Origin: Dehalococcoidia bacterium
GTDB taxonomy: Bacteria > Chloroflexota > Dehalococcoidia > Tepidiformales > Tepidiformaceae
NCBI GenBank assembly: GCA_003104995.1
Contig: PQAO01000021.1
Coordinates: forward strand, 1 to 64,000
DNA: 64,000 bases
Reading direction: 5' to 3'
The notes under the pieces were generated by a model. That model was given only the letters and a program-made list of their open reading frames with translations. It had not been told where the DNA came from and ran no database searches. This document shows positions 23,689-31,957 of this stretch, piece after piece (the first letter of the stretch is position 1; each line of letters starts with the position of its first letter). The position numbers and the translations under genes are program-made.

Positions 23689-25335
23689 CTACTTGAACTC
23701 GTAGCCGCCCTTAACGCCCGCGGGCTCGGGGTCCATGATCACGTTCACGCAGGCTGGCTTGCCGCTGTTGAACGCCCGCTCGATGGCCGCCTTTATCTGC
23801 TCCGGGTGCTCCACGAACTCACCGTGCCCGCCCAGGCCCTCCACGACTTTGTCGTAGCGCGCGTTGTCCCCCAGCATCGTCGCGGGCGTCCGGCCGGGGC
23901 CGTACTGGGCCTTCTGCCCGACATAAATCTGGTGCCAGCAACGGTCATTACCGATCACCGAGACGATCGGCATCTTGAACCGCACGAACGTGTCGAAGTC
24001 GAACCCGTTCAGCCCGAAGGTGCCGTCGCCGTTCACCATCAGCACCTTCTTGTCCGGCGCGGCCACGCTCGCGGCCATGCAGAACCCGGTCCCAACACCC
24101 AGCGTCCCGAACGGCCCCGGGTCCATCCACTGCCCCGGGTTGTTCACCGGCAGCACGCCCGCTGCCAGCGCGACGATGTCGCCCCCGTCCCCAACCACGA
24201 TGGTGTCGTCGTCAACGAACTCCGCGATCTCCTTGCAAAGCCGGAGTGGGTGGATGGGCACGCTGTCCGAGTTCATGAATACCTCGCGCTGGGCGTCAGC
24301 CTGGCCTTCGAGCCCGCGCAGGTGTTGCATCCATTCGGAGTGGCTGCCCTTGCCGATTTCGCCCGTGAGCTGCAGCAGCGCCTGGCGGATGTTCGCCTCG
24401 ATGCCGATGTCGAAGTCCCTGTTGCGCCCGATATCCCGCGGGTCCGTGTCGATCTGGATGATCTTGGCTTCCGGGTTCCAGGCAGGCGGACGGCCGTACT
24501 TCAGCCGGAAGTCGATCGGCGTCCCCAGGATGACGATCACGTCGGCCTGCGCGAACGCCGGCTTCCGTGAGAGCGAGAAGAAGTTCGGGTTGTCCTGCCG
24601 CAGCGTGCCGCGCCCCATCGCGTTCGTGTACACAGGCACGTCCGCCGCCTTCGCAAACTCGGCCAGCTCCTTGTGCGCCCGGTGCCAGAACACGCCTGAG
24701 CCGGCCATGATCATCGGCTTCGCTGCCTTGCTGATCATTTCTGCCGCCTGCTTGATCAGGTTCGGGTCACCCATGATCTCGCCGGTGGGACGGTAGCTCG
24801 TCGGCCACTCGACCGAATCCTCGTCCACACGCCCGAAGAGCACGTCCGAGGGCACCTGGAGGAATGTCGGCCCGAAGCGCCCCGTCATCGCCTCGCGGAA
24901 CGCCATCGCCATGTAGTACGGCAACCGCCGCGTCTCGTACACCGTTTGCGACCACTTTGTGATCGGCTGCATCACCCCGCCCAGCTCGATGTCCTGCAGC
25001 GAGCCCATGTCGTACTGGCGCAGCGGCGAACGGCCGCCGATCACCACCATCGGGCTGGACGCCTGGTAGGCGTTCGCGACCGCCGTCACTACGTCGGTCA
25101 CGCCCGGCCCGGCCGTCACCACGGCCACGCCTGGCTTGAAAGTGATGCGAGAGTACCCGTCGGCTGCATGGCCGGCAGACTGTTCGTGGCGCGTGTCGAC
25201 GATGCCGATGTCGTTATTCAGGCAGCCCTCATAGATGTTCTGCACGTGGCCGCCGGAGAGCGTGAAGATATGGCCAATGCCTTCCTGCTTGATCATGCGC
25301 GCGATGATTTCGCCGCCGTCGATCATGTTTCCCAT
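23689..25335 (-). CDS. ThDP-dependent enzyme, 2-hydroxyacyl-CoA lyase 2/ILVBL-like (acetolactate synthase family)
   Basis: A 548-residue ThDP enzyme. The N-terminal domain has VDTRHEQSAGHAADGYSR, where the Glu activates ThDP, and VAVVTAGPGVTDVVTAVANA. The C-terminal ThDP/Mg site is VNGDGTFGLNGFDFDTFVRFKMPIVSVIGN (GDG...N). The LSGGH...VDTRHE and AYQASSPMVVIGG wording resembles 2-hydroxyacyl-CoA lyase 2 (human ILVBL) more than biosynthetic IlvB, and no IlvN is nearby. With crotonase and CaiB genes around, a 2-hydroxyacyl-CoA cleavage role is the better inference. GAGGGA precedes the ATG. Confidence 0.82.
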   Translation of the reverse strand: MGNMIDGGEIIARMIKQEGIGHIFTLSGGHVQNIYEGCLNNDIGIVDTRHEQSAGHAADGYSRITFKPGVAVVTAGPGVTDVVTAVANAYQASSPMVVIGGRSPLRQYDMGSLQDIELGGVMQPITKWSQTVYETRRLPYYMAMAFREAMTGRFGPTFLQVPSDVLFGRVDEDSVEWPTSYRPTGEIMGDPNLIKQAAEMISKAAKPMIMAGSGVFWHRAHKELAEFAKAADVPVYTNAMGRGTLRQDNPNFFSLSRKPAFAQADVIVILGTPIDFRLKYGRPPAWNPEAKIIQIDTDPRDIGRNRDFDIGIEANIRQALLQLTGEIGKGSHSEWMQHLRGLEGQADAQREVFMNSDSVPIHPLRLCKEIAEFVDDDTIVVGDGGDIVALAAGVLPVNNPGQWMDPGPFGTLGVGTGFCMAASVAAPDKKVLMVNGDGTFGLNGFDFDTFVRFKMPIVSVIGNDRCWHQIYVGQKAQYGPGRTPATMLGDNARYDKVVEGLGGHGEFVEHPEQIKAAIERAFNSGKPACVNVIMDPEPAGVKGGYEFK

Positions 25336-25436
25336 GGATGGGGTCCCTCGCGATTCACTGGAAATGTGGCCCGAGTATAGCGGCGGCGCGCCCGGGCGTC
25401 CGGGTCCTCTCTGTGGTAGGCTCTGGTCGGAAGGTT

Positions 25437-25456
25437 GGTCATACTATGGGTCATAC
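25437..25456 (+). repeat. Direct repeat GGTCATAC over the antitoxin start
   Basis: GGTCATAC occurs at 25437-25444 and again at 25449-25456, exactly 12 bp apart, straddling the antitoxin ATG at 25446. RHH antitoxins often bind short tandem sites of this kind, so autoregulation is a possible reading. Confidence 0.45.
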
Positions 25457-25730
25457 GAAGCTTGCTATCTCGCTTCCGGACGAAATCTTCGGGCGCCTCC
25501 GGCAGTATGCCGAGGAACACGAGTTGCCAAGGAGCACAGTCGTGGCGCAAGCCCTCGCTGCGTATTTCGGCAAGCGCGACGCTGACGAATTCACCCGTCG
25601 GATGGATGAAGCGTGGTCGCAGCTTTCGGAGGCCGAAATCGAGGATGAGCTCGGCCCGCTGCGCGTTGCCGGCCAGCAGATGCACCGCCGCCTTGCTGCT
25701 ATGGAGCCTTTGCCGTGGGAGACGAACTAA
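25446..25730 (+). CDS. Ribbon-helix-helix antitoxin (MazE-type partner)
   Basis: A 94-residue protein. The N-terminus TKLAISLPDEIFGRLRQYAEEHELPRSTVVAQALAAYF is a CopG/MetJ-like RHH DNA-binding domain. The C-terminus (about 45-94) is acidic and should wrap the toxin. The ATG at 25446 is set by homology. It overlaps the MazF-type gene by 16 bp, the usual antitoxin-first order. Confidence 0.82.
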   Translation: MGHTKLAISLPDEIFGRLRQYAEEHELPRSTVVAQALAAYFGKRDADEFTRRMDEAWSQLSEAEIEDELGPLRVAGQQMHRRLAAMEPLPWETN

Positions 25731-26077
25731 AGCAGGGCGAGCTCTGGTGGATAGACGACTCGGAGCCGCGAGGCTCAGAGCCGGGGTACCGGCGTCCGTG
25801 GCTGGTTGTCCAGAACGACCGGGCTAACGCCACGGCCATTCGTACCGTGTTGATGTGCCCACTCACAACGAATCTGCGCCTCGCCCGTGCCCCCGGCAAC
25901 GTTCGCCTCGGCGACGGTGAGGCTGGTCTCCCGCGCGAAAGCGTGGTGGTCGTCTCGGGTCTAAGCGCCCGCGACCGCCAGCAGCTGGACCAGCGGATTG
26001 GGCAACTCAGCCGAGCCCGCCTTGCCCAGGTACTGTCGGGTATTGTCCTGCTGCTCGACCCGTCTGAGGTGCTCTGA
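25715..26077 (+). CDS. MazF/PemK-type toxin (putative endoribonuclease)
   Basis: A 120-residue MazF-fold protein: QGELWWIDDSEP...RRPWLVVQNDRAN, then TVLMCPLTTNLRLARAPGNVRL and GLPRESVVVVSGLSARDRQQL, matching the PemK/MazF strands with the P-x-x-V-x-Q-N and C-P-L-T-T motifs. Members cut mRNA at short sites. The GTG start overlaps the antitoxin. Target sequence unknown. Confidence 0.88.
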   Translation: MGDELKQGELWWIDDSEPRGSEPGYRRPWLVVQNDRANATAIRTVLMCPLTTNLRLARAPGNVRLGDGEAGLPRESVVVVSGLSARDRQQLDQRIGQLSRARLAQVLSGIVLLLDPSEVL

Positions 26078-26081
26078 ACGG

Positions 26082-26801
26082 TCACAGCTTCGCCCGGAGC
26101 CACTCCTCTGCCGCGCGGACAACATCAGGGCCGATCTCGAAGTGTCCCCCCGGGAGCCACCGGATGTCCTTCTCCCCCTCGATCGCGTTGTAGAGCGCTT
26201 CGGTCCGCTCCCGTGGAATGAGTTCGTCCTGGAGCTTGCCCACGATTCGGACCGCGACGGACGACAACTTCGGGACATCCGCCTCCGGCCCCTCGATCCG
26301 GCCCACCAGGCCGCCCTCGCCCACAAGGCAGAACGCCGCAGCCTTGAACCGCCCGTCGCGCGCCACTGCCGGGATCCCGAGCATGCTCCCCATGGAGTAT
26401 CCGGCGAACCCGATCCGTGTCATATCCACCGGCAGAGCTTCGGCAAGAAGGTCGATCATGCGCGAGACCTCCGCCGCGAATTGTGCCCTGATCGCCGGGT
26501 GCCGCTCCGGCTCCCGGAACAGCGACATCGGGTCGTGCGATGCCCGCTCGCCGTGCAGCGGCGCATCGAGGCCCACGCAGATCCAGCCACGCTTCGCCCA
26601 CCCCCGGCCCACCTCAGCGACGAAGTAGTCCTCCTTGCTGCCCATCCCCGGGTGCTGGATGAGGACGAGCGGCATCGGGTCGGTCGCCCCCGTAGGCAGG
26701 TAGGCCAGCCCCGGCACCGTCTCCCCGGCGATGTCGAAGCTGAAAACCAGCTCCCGCAGGTCCCCCAGGAGCGTCTCTCGAACGTGTAATGCACTGGTCA
26801 T
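26082..26801 (-). CDS. Dienelactone-hydrolase-like alpha/beta hydrolase
   Basis: A 239-residue alpha/beta hydrolase. LVLIQHPGMGSKEDYF is the oxyanion segment, GYSMGS is the nucleophile elbow (GxSxG), and GGHFEIGP carries the catalytic His. The acid in the DELIPRER region is likely. It resembles prolyl-oligopeptidase/dienelactone-hydrolase-type esterases. It converges on the MazF gene with a 4-bp gap. The ATG 26801 has a TAGATT hexamer 9 nt upstream and no SD. Confidence 0.8.
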   Translation of the reverse strand: MTSALHVRETLLGDLRELVFSFDIAGETVPGLAYLPTGATDPMPLVLIQHPGMGSKEDYFVAEVGRGWAKRGWICVGLDAPLHGERASHDPMSLFREPERHPAIRAQFAAEVSRMIDLLAEALPVDMTRIGFAGYSMGSMLGIPAVARDGRFKAAAFCLVGEGGLVGRIEGPEADVPKLSSVAVRIVGKLQDELIPRERTEALYNAIEGEKDIRWLPGGHFEIGPDVVRAAEEWLRAKL

Positions 26802-26810
26802 GTCCGGCTC

Positions 26811-26816
26811 AATCTA
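26811..26816 (-). promoter_or_regulatory. -10-like hexamer TAGATT, candidate leaderless promoter
   Basis: TAGATT ends 9 nt before the minus-strand ATG at 26801; the spacer GAGCCGGAC has no clear SD. Confidence 0.4.
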
Positions 26817-26929
26817 CAGCCGGAAAGGCCCCCCTGTCGTGTATCTCGACTCTGCCCCATCAGTTTGTCCGCGTGGGTGCTGAGTGATTTCGGCACGGTG
26901 ACGCAGCGCTCCACGCCGGTGCGCGACTG

Positions 26930-27982
26930 TCACTTCGACAGGGGTTCCGCTGGTTCGCTGATAAGGGGTTGCACTTTTTCCACCCGCACCCGGATCTCGT
27001 CGCCTTCGGCCATCCCGGCTGGCGCGGTTTGCATGGGAAACTCCAGCCTTCCGGCCGTTGTGTCGATGACGAGCCGTGTCAGCCCGCCCAGGAACACCCG
27101 GGCCACCACCAACCCGCGGACCACATTCGGCCCATCGGCTTCGACGACGGCCGAACCCTCGGTGCGAAGCAGCAGCCGCACTGCCCCGGGAGGACCGGCG
27201 ACAGGGCCGAAGACACCCGCTGAAGTTGCGATCATTCCTTCCCTGTCCCGCACCCCATCGACGATATTGTCCATACCCAGGAACCGCGCCACGAACTCAG
27301 TGCCCGGTTGGCCATGGACATCACCGGGAGCCCCCACGCGCACCACCCGGCCATCCCGCATAATCGCCAGTTCATTGGCCACCGTGAACGCTTCGAACTG
27401 ATCGTGCGTGACATAAATCGCCGGGATCGCCAGGTGGCGCAGGATCTCCCTGATCTCTACCACCAGGTGCTCACGCAAACCCCGGTCGAGTGATCCCAGT
27501 GGCTCATCGAGCATGAGCAGCCGCGGTTCCGGCGCCAGGGCGCGGGCCAGCGCGACTCGCTGGCGCTCGCCCCCCGAAAGGCCCTCCAGCGTCCGCTTGC
27601 CGAACCCGCCCAGCCCAACGGTCTCCAGCAGCTCGCCCACCCGCCGGTCGCGCCGCTCCGCTGCCCAACCCAGCCGCCGCAGCCCGAAGTCCACATTCCG
27701 CTCAACGTCCATGTGTGGGAAGAGCGCGTGTTCCTGGAACATCAATCCAAAGCCGCGCCGGTGGGGCGGAATCCCCCCAACATCCTCGCCGTCGAAGAGG
27801 ATTTGCCCCGCGCTGAGCCGTTCGAGCCCGGCGATCACCCGGAGCAGCGTCGTCTTCCCGCAGCCGCTCGGTCCGAGCAGCGCGATCGTCGTCCCCGTGC
27901 CTGCGCGCAGGTCTGCTCCACGGAGGATGTGCGCCGGCCCGGCGCGGAACTCGACGTTGCGCGCATCCAGTCCGTCAGTCAC
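26930..27982 (-). CDS. thiQ: Thiamine ABC transporter, ATP-binding protein
   Basis: A 350-residue ABC ATPase. Walker A is LGPSGCGKTTLLR (about 33-45), the Q-loop is GLMFQEHALFPHMDVERN, the signature is LSGGERQRVALARAL, and Walker B is LLMLDEPLGSLDRGLRE. About 110 further C-terminal residues look like a TOBE-type regulatory domain, making it longer than E. coli ThiQ and closer to FbpC-like ATPases. Its place as the last gene behind thiB and thiP under a TPP riboswitch makes thiamine uptake the best call. The gap to thiP is 32 bp. Confidence 0.85.
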   Translation of the reverse strand: MTDGLDARNVEFRAGPAHILRGADLRAGTGTTIALLGPSGCGKTTLLRVIAGLERLSAGQILFDGEDVGGIPPHRRGFGLMFQEHALFPHMDVERNVDFGLRRLGWAAERRDRRVGELLETVGLGGFGKRTLEGLSGGERQRVALARALAPEPRLLMLDEPLGSLDRGLREHLVVEIREILRHLAIPAIYVTHDQFEAFTVANELAIMRDGRVVRVGAPGDVHGQPGTEFVARFLGMDNIVDGVRDREGMIATSAGVFGPVAGPPGAVRLLLRTEGSAVVEADGPNVVRGLVVARVFLGGLTRLVIDTTAGRLEFPMQTAPAGMAEGDEIRVRVEKVQPLISEPAEPLSK

Positions 27983-28014
27983 TGGGCAGCTCGCTTCCCG
28001 GCACTCGCAATGTC

Positions 28015-29691
28015 CTAGAACCCTCCGTACTCACGGTAACGGAGCCGGTCGATAATGAAGAACCCGGCGGCGGTCACCGCCATCAGGATGGTGGCCATCG
28101 CCAGCGCCTGCCCGTAGTTCACCGCGCCCGGCTGCCCAAGGTAGCGGAAAATCGCCAGCGGGATCGTCGGGTACTCCGGCCGCGCGATCAGCAACGTTGC
28201 TCCAAACTCCCCCATCGAGATCGCGAAGGCGAAAACCCCCCCTGCCAGCATTGACCGCCACGTGAGCGGCAGGTCGATTGCGACGAACGCCCGCAGCGGG
28301 CTCGCGCCGAGCATCGCCGCCGCTTCGCGCAGCCGGGGGTCCAGCGATCGCAGCTGCGCCGCAACGGTCCGCGCTACAAACGGCATCGCCACGAGGGTGT
28401 GCGCGATCACCACCATCGCCGGGCTGCCGCGCAGGTCCAATGGCGGCCGGTTGAACGTGATGAGGAACCCCAGCCCGAGAGTCACGCCGGAAACCCCGAG
28501 TGGCAGTTGCACGACCGCCTCCGCCAGCGACGACCGCAGCCGCACCGCCCCATGCGCTGCCAGCGTCCCCAGTGGCAGCGCCACCAGCATCGTCAAGAGC
28601 GCGAAGCTCACCGAGTTCCGCACCGCCGTGATTGGAGCCACGAACAGCACCTGCTGGCGCACGTTGTCGTCCAGCCGCCGGTAGGACTCCAGCGTGTAGC
28701 CGGCGTCGCCGTGCACCGAACGTTCCGCCAGCGCCACGAGCGGAACGATGGTGACTACCGCGATCGTGCTGACGATCGCCGCGACCGTGAGCCGCCGCCC
28801 CGTGGTCCATGCCAGGGAGCGGCGTCGCATGGCGCCGGGCTGCGCCGTCTGCCTCTGCAACGCCGCGTTCACCCACATCGCGCCAAACGTGGCGATCAGC
28901 TGCACGATGGCGAGTGTTGCCGCCACCGGCAGGCGGAACAGGAAGAGCGTCTCCCGGTAGATCTCGGTCTCCAGCGTCCCGTACTGCGGTCCGCCGAGGA
29001 TGAGTACCACACCAAAACTCGTGAAACAGAACAGGAACACGAGCGAGGCCGCCGCCAGGATCGGTGTGCGAAGTAGCGGCAGGGTGACGCGCAGGAACGC
29101 CGTCCCCTTCCCCGCGCCGAGCATCGCCGCTGCGTCTTCCAGCCGTGTGTCTAATCGCGCCCACGACACGGAGATGATTCGCGCCGCGAGTGCCACGTTA
29201 TAAAAGACGTGAGCAATCAGGATCGCCCAGAGCGTATTGAGTAGCCGCACCGGGGGCTCGTCCAGGTTGAACACCGCCTGGAGTGCCCCATTCACAACGC
29301 CCTGTGGACCCAGCAACGCCGTAAATGCCACAGCCACAACGATCGTCGGGAGCACGAAAGGGACCGTGATGAGCGCTTCGAGCGCGGCCTTCCCCCGGAA
29401 TTCGTAGCAGGCAAGCACATATGCCACCGGCAGGGCCAGTACGAGCGTCAGTCCGGCCGAGACCGTCGCCTGCCAGGCCGTGAACCACGCCCGCTCCAGG
29501 AAGTACGTGTCTTCGGTCAGCGGCCCGAAGCCACCTTCTTGCGTGAACGACTCCCGCAGGATCCCCTGCAGTGGGTATGCCAGGAACACAGCGAGAAAGA
29601 GCAGCGCCGGCGCGAGAAGCGCCAGGGCTGCCCGCCGCTCCCGGAACGCGCTGCTCAGCGGAGCACCGCCTTCGTCCAATCGTCGATCCAC
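28015..29691 (-). CDS. thiP: Thiamine ABC transporter, two-domain permease
   Basis: A 558-residue membrane protein with two binding-protein-dependent permease domains. The EAA loops are LEDAAAMLGAGKGTAFLRVTLP and LREAAAMLGASPLRAFVAIDLP, and about twelve hydrophobic segments are visible. This tandem layout is that of ThiP/FbpB. The GTG at 29691 would overlap thiB by 37 bp; an in-frame CTG at 29658 overlaps the thiB stop as CTGA, so the true start is uncertain. It moves thiamine or TPP across the membrane with ThiB and ThiQ. Confidence 0.87.
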   Translation of the reverse strand: MDRRLDEGGAPLSSAFRERRAALALLAPALLFLAVFLAYPLQGILRESFTQEGGFGPLTEDTYFLERAWFTAWQATVSAGLTLVLALPVAYVLACYEFRGKAALEALITVPFVLPTIVVAVAFTALLGPQGVVNGALQAVFNLDEPPVRLLNTLWAILIAHVFYNVALAARIISVSWARLDTRLEDAAAMLGAGKGTAFLRVTLPLLRTPILAAASLVFLFCFTSFGVVLILGGPQYGTLETEIYRETLFLFRLPVAATLAIVQLIATFGAMWVNAALQRQTAQPGAMRRRSLAWTTGRRLTVAAIVSTIAVVTIVPLVALAERSVHGDAGYTLESYRRLDDNVRQQVLFVAPITAVRNSVSFALLTMLVALPLGTLAAHGAVRLRSSLAEAVVQLPLGVSGVTLGLGFLITFNRPPLDLRGSPAMVVIAHTLVAMPFVARTVAAQLRSLDPRLREAAAMLGASPLRAFVAIDLPLTWRSMLAGGVFAFAISMGEFGATLLIARPEYPTIPLAIFRYLGQPGAVNYGQALAMATILMAVTAAGFFIIDRLRYREYGGF

Positions 29692-30701
29692 TTCTGCCGG
29701 TTCGCTGCCATGTCTGCCGCGCTCACCTCAGCCAGGGGCACGGTCACTTCCGAAAACCTGCTGAACGCCTCCGGGACCTTCGCCTCCGGGTTAACCGGGT
29801 ACACCGCCATCTGCCCCGGGATGTCTTCTTGCACCGGCACGCTCAGGAGGAAGTCGATGAACTTCCGGGCGAGGTCCTGCTTCTTCGTGCCCTTCAGTAT
29901 CCCCGCGTACTCGATCTGCCGGAACACGCCCTTCGGCGGCAGGATATTCGCGGTAGGCGAGTCTTCCCGCGGCGGATCCGCGAAGATCTGCTCGAAAGCC
30001 GGGCTCGTGGCGTAGCTCAACACGATCGGCTGCTCGCCGCCCTGCAACGAGAAGTTCGTGTAGTACGCCGTCTCCCAGCCATCAACCACCACCAGGCCGT
30101 TCGCACGCATCGCTCGCCACCAGTCCAGGTAGCCGGCTTCGCCGAAGTACGCCACCGTGGCCGCCAGGAACGCCAGCCCCGGCGACGACGATGCGGGGTT
30201 TTCGACCACCGTCATCCCGCGATACTTCGCCGTCGCGAGGTCTTCCAGCGTCTTCGGCGGCTCGACCCCTTTGGCTTTCAGTGCCGCGATGTCGTAGTTG
30301 AAGTTCACGTACCCGTAGTCAATGGGCGTCACGAACCCCGCTCCTTCCGCACGGAACTCCGCCGGGATCTTGCCCACAAGCGGCGACTCGTACGCCTCGA
30401 AGACACCCGCGTCGAGGGCGCGTGAAAGGAAGGTATTGTCCACCCCGAACGCGACATCCCCCTCCGGCCGGTCTTTGGTCAGCACGAGGCTGGTGGTCAT
30501 GGAGCCGGCGTCGCCTTTCGGAAGCAGCTTCACGGTGGCGTTGTGTTCCTCTTCGAACTCCCGGATCAGGTCCTCGGTCAATTGGAAGGAGTCGTGGGTG
30601 ACGACGGTGATGGTGGTCTGGCCTTCGTCTCCGCCGCACGCGGTGGCAAGCATGCCGATGACAACTATGAGCCCGATGAGGAGGGCGATGCGCGTATGCA
30701 T
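29655..30701 (-). CDS. thiB: Thiamine ABC transporter, substrate-binding lipoprotein
   Basis: A 348-residue extracellular binding protein. The signal peptide ends in a lipobox (LATACGG). The mature part follows the ThiB family closely: TVVTHDSFQ, DVAFGVDNTFL, PIDYGYVNFNYD, SSPGLAFLAATVAYFG, VVVDGWETAYYTNF, VLSYATSPA, QMAVYPVNPEAKVPEAF. It captures thiamine outside the membrane. It is the first gene of thiBPQ and sits behind a TPP riboswitch, which supports the substrate. Confidence 0.92.
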   Translation of the reverse strand: MHTRIALLIGLIVVIGMLATACGGDEGQTTITVVTHDSFQLTEDLIREFEEEHNATVKLLPKGDAGSMTTSLVLTKDRPEGDVAFGVDNTFLSRALDAGVFEAYESPLVGKIPAEFRAEGAGFVTPIDYGYVNFNYDIAALKAKGVEPPKTLEDLATAKYRGMTVVENPASSSPGLAFLAATVAYFGEAGYLDWWRAMRANGLVVVDGWETAYYTNFSLQGGEQPIVLSYATSPAFEQIFADPPREDSPTANILPPKGVFRQIEYAGILKGTKKQDLARKFIDFLLSVPVQEDIPGQMAVYPVNPEAKVPEAFSRFSEVTVPLAEVSAADMAANRQKWIDDWTKAVLR

Positions 30702-30753
30702 CGAACTTGTTCCTTCCGCCGCCGGGTTGGCAGGGGCGCCTCCCCGGGCAACG

Positions 30754-30780
30754 AAAAGGAGCCCGGAAAGACCGGACTCC
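30754..30780 (-). terminator. Riboswitch-controlled intrinsic terminator
   Basis: On the minus strand GGAGTCCGG and CCGGGCTCC form a 9-bp stem (one U-G) around a short loop, followed directly by TTTT. It lies between the TPP aptamer and thiB. An upstream CGGAC could pair with GTCCG of the stem as an anti-terminator, which fits transcriptional control. Confidence 0.75.
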
Positions 30781-30809
30781 GTGCATCAAATGCCCGGTGT
30801 CCGAATCGC

Positions 30810-30880
30810 TTTCCTCCGCACGTATGAACGTGGTCAGGTTCAAGGGGTCTGTTCTCAGCCCGGCGAGGGCACCCCCAGCG
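30810..30880 (-). promoter_or_regulatory. TPP riboswitch (THI element) upstream of thiB
   Basis: The minus strand reads GGGGGTGCCC, then GGGCTGAGAAC, then ACCCCTTGAACCTGA, then GTGCGGAGGAAAGC. GGGUGCC, CUGAGA, ACCC.UUGAACCUGA and the closing GGAGGAAA are the conserved blocks of the TPP aptamer in the right order and spacing. Bound TPP would favour the terminator at 30754-30780. The rest of the 366-bp gap 30702-31066 holds no gene; a GATAAT at about 31019 may serve the GGDEF gene. Confidence 0.95.
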
Positions 30881-31066
30881 ATCCCGAACAGCTATGAAAT
30901 GATCGTGCTCTACGCTACACCCCCTCCCGGCCCCCTCGCAATGGGATGATTCACCATCACGTCACGCGACATACACGCGTATTCACCCCTCCTCGACCCT
31001 CCCCAGCTTTGGCATCGCCGATAATTCCCCCGAACGCTCACGCGTACCTGCCCTGGTCCGGAGAGC

Positions 31067-31948
31067 ATGAAGAGAGTCCTCCTACGGTGGCTTGGTGGTC
31101 GCATAAGCTGGCCCGCCGGCGAAAGTCGCCGGGTGGCAGTCATGCGCCGCGCGGCCCTCGCCCTGGCCGTCATCCTCTTCTTTGGCGAAGTTGTTGTCGC
31201 CGTCCGCTATTCCGGCAACGTCGGCACCCTCATGATCGTTTCCACGGCGGGGCTCGGCGCCGTCCTCTACCGTGGGCTGCAGTCGATCTCCGCCGTCAAC
31301 GCCGATGATGGCGACAACCTGCGGGCCCCGCTGGTAGATTCCGAAACTCGCCTCCCCACCCGGCCGCACCTCATCGATACGCTCGCCCGCGATATCGCCC
31401 GCTCCCAACGATACTCACACTCGCTCACGCTTGCCGTCGTCCGCATCAGCCAATACGACGAACTCAAGGGTTCCTGGGGGGCAGGCACGGCGACCCAGGC
31501 CGTCCACCACGTCGCTGACACCCTCCGCCGCGTGACCCGCGCCAGCGACTTCCTCGCCCGTCTCGATGAGGGACGGTTCGCCGTTGTCCTCCTCCAATGC
31601 AGCGGCCGCCAGTCCGCGCTCTTCGCCGACCGCCTCACCCTGGCGGTCAGCAACCGCCCCCTGAAGTCCACCGCGAACGTCAAGGTCCCCCACTATGTGG
31701 GAGTCGAGGTGAGCGCGCTCGAATACGATGCGACCCGCTATCGCGGGCCCCTCGAGTTCCTGAGTCTCGCCGGCGGTGACGTGGTCACCGAACGGCCCCG
31801 CGCTGTGCCCGGTCGCCGCGCCGCCATGGCGGCCGACCCGCGCAGCCTCCGTGAACAACTCGTCCACGACTACTACCCCAACGGTGAGGTCAAGGACTTC
31901 GCCGACGCCTACCGCGAAGCCCGGAGCCGTAACCGCCACACCGGCTGA
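31067..31948 (+). CDS. Membrane protein with degenerate GGDEF-like domain
   Basis: A 293-residue protein. Two hydrophobic segments lie at about 25-65 (ALALAVILFFGEVVVAV, LMIVSTAGLGAVLY). The cytoplasmic part matches a GGDEF domain: DSETRLPTRPHLIDTLARDIARSQRYSHSLTLAVVRISQYDEL and ASDFLARLDEGRFAVVLLQ. The active-site GGDEF is LDEGR, and the substrate Asn/Asp positions are altered, so it is unlikely to make c-di-GMP. It may be a receptor or structural remnant. A GGAGAG SD precedes the ATG. Confidence 0.72.
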   Translation: MKRVLLRWLGGRISWPAGESRRVAVMRRAALALAVILFFGEVVVAVRYSGNVGTLMIVSTAGLGAVLYRGLQSISAVNADDGDNLRAPLVDSETRLPTRPHLIDTLARDIARSQRYSHSLTLAVVRISQYDELKGSWGAGTATQAVHHVADTLRRVTRASDFLARLDEGRFAVVLLQCSGRQSALFADRLTLAVSNRPLKSTANVKVPHYVGVEVSALEYDATRYRGPLEFLSLAGGDVVTERPRAVPGRRAAMAADPRSLREQLVHDYYPNGEVKDFADAYREARSRNRHTG

Positions 31949-31957
31949 CCCTGCGCC

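Noticed and set aside
26930-30701. Iron(III) transporter (FbpABC) reading of the ABC genes
   Set aside because: The long ATPase and double permease resemble Fbp, but the binding protein matches ThiB segment by segment and the leader is a TPP riboswitch.
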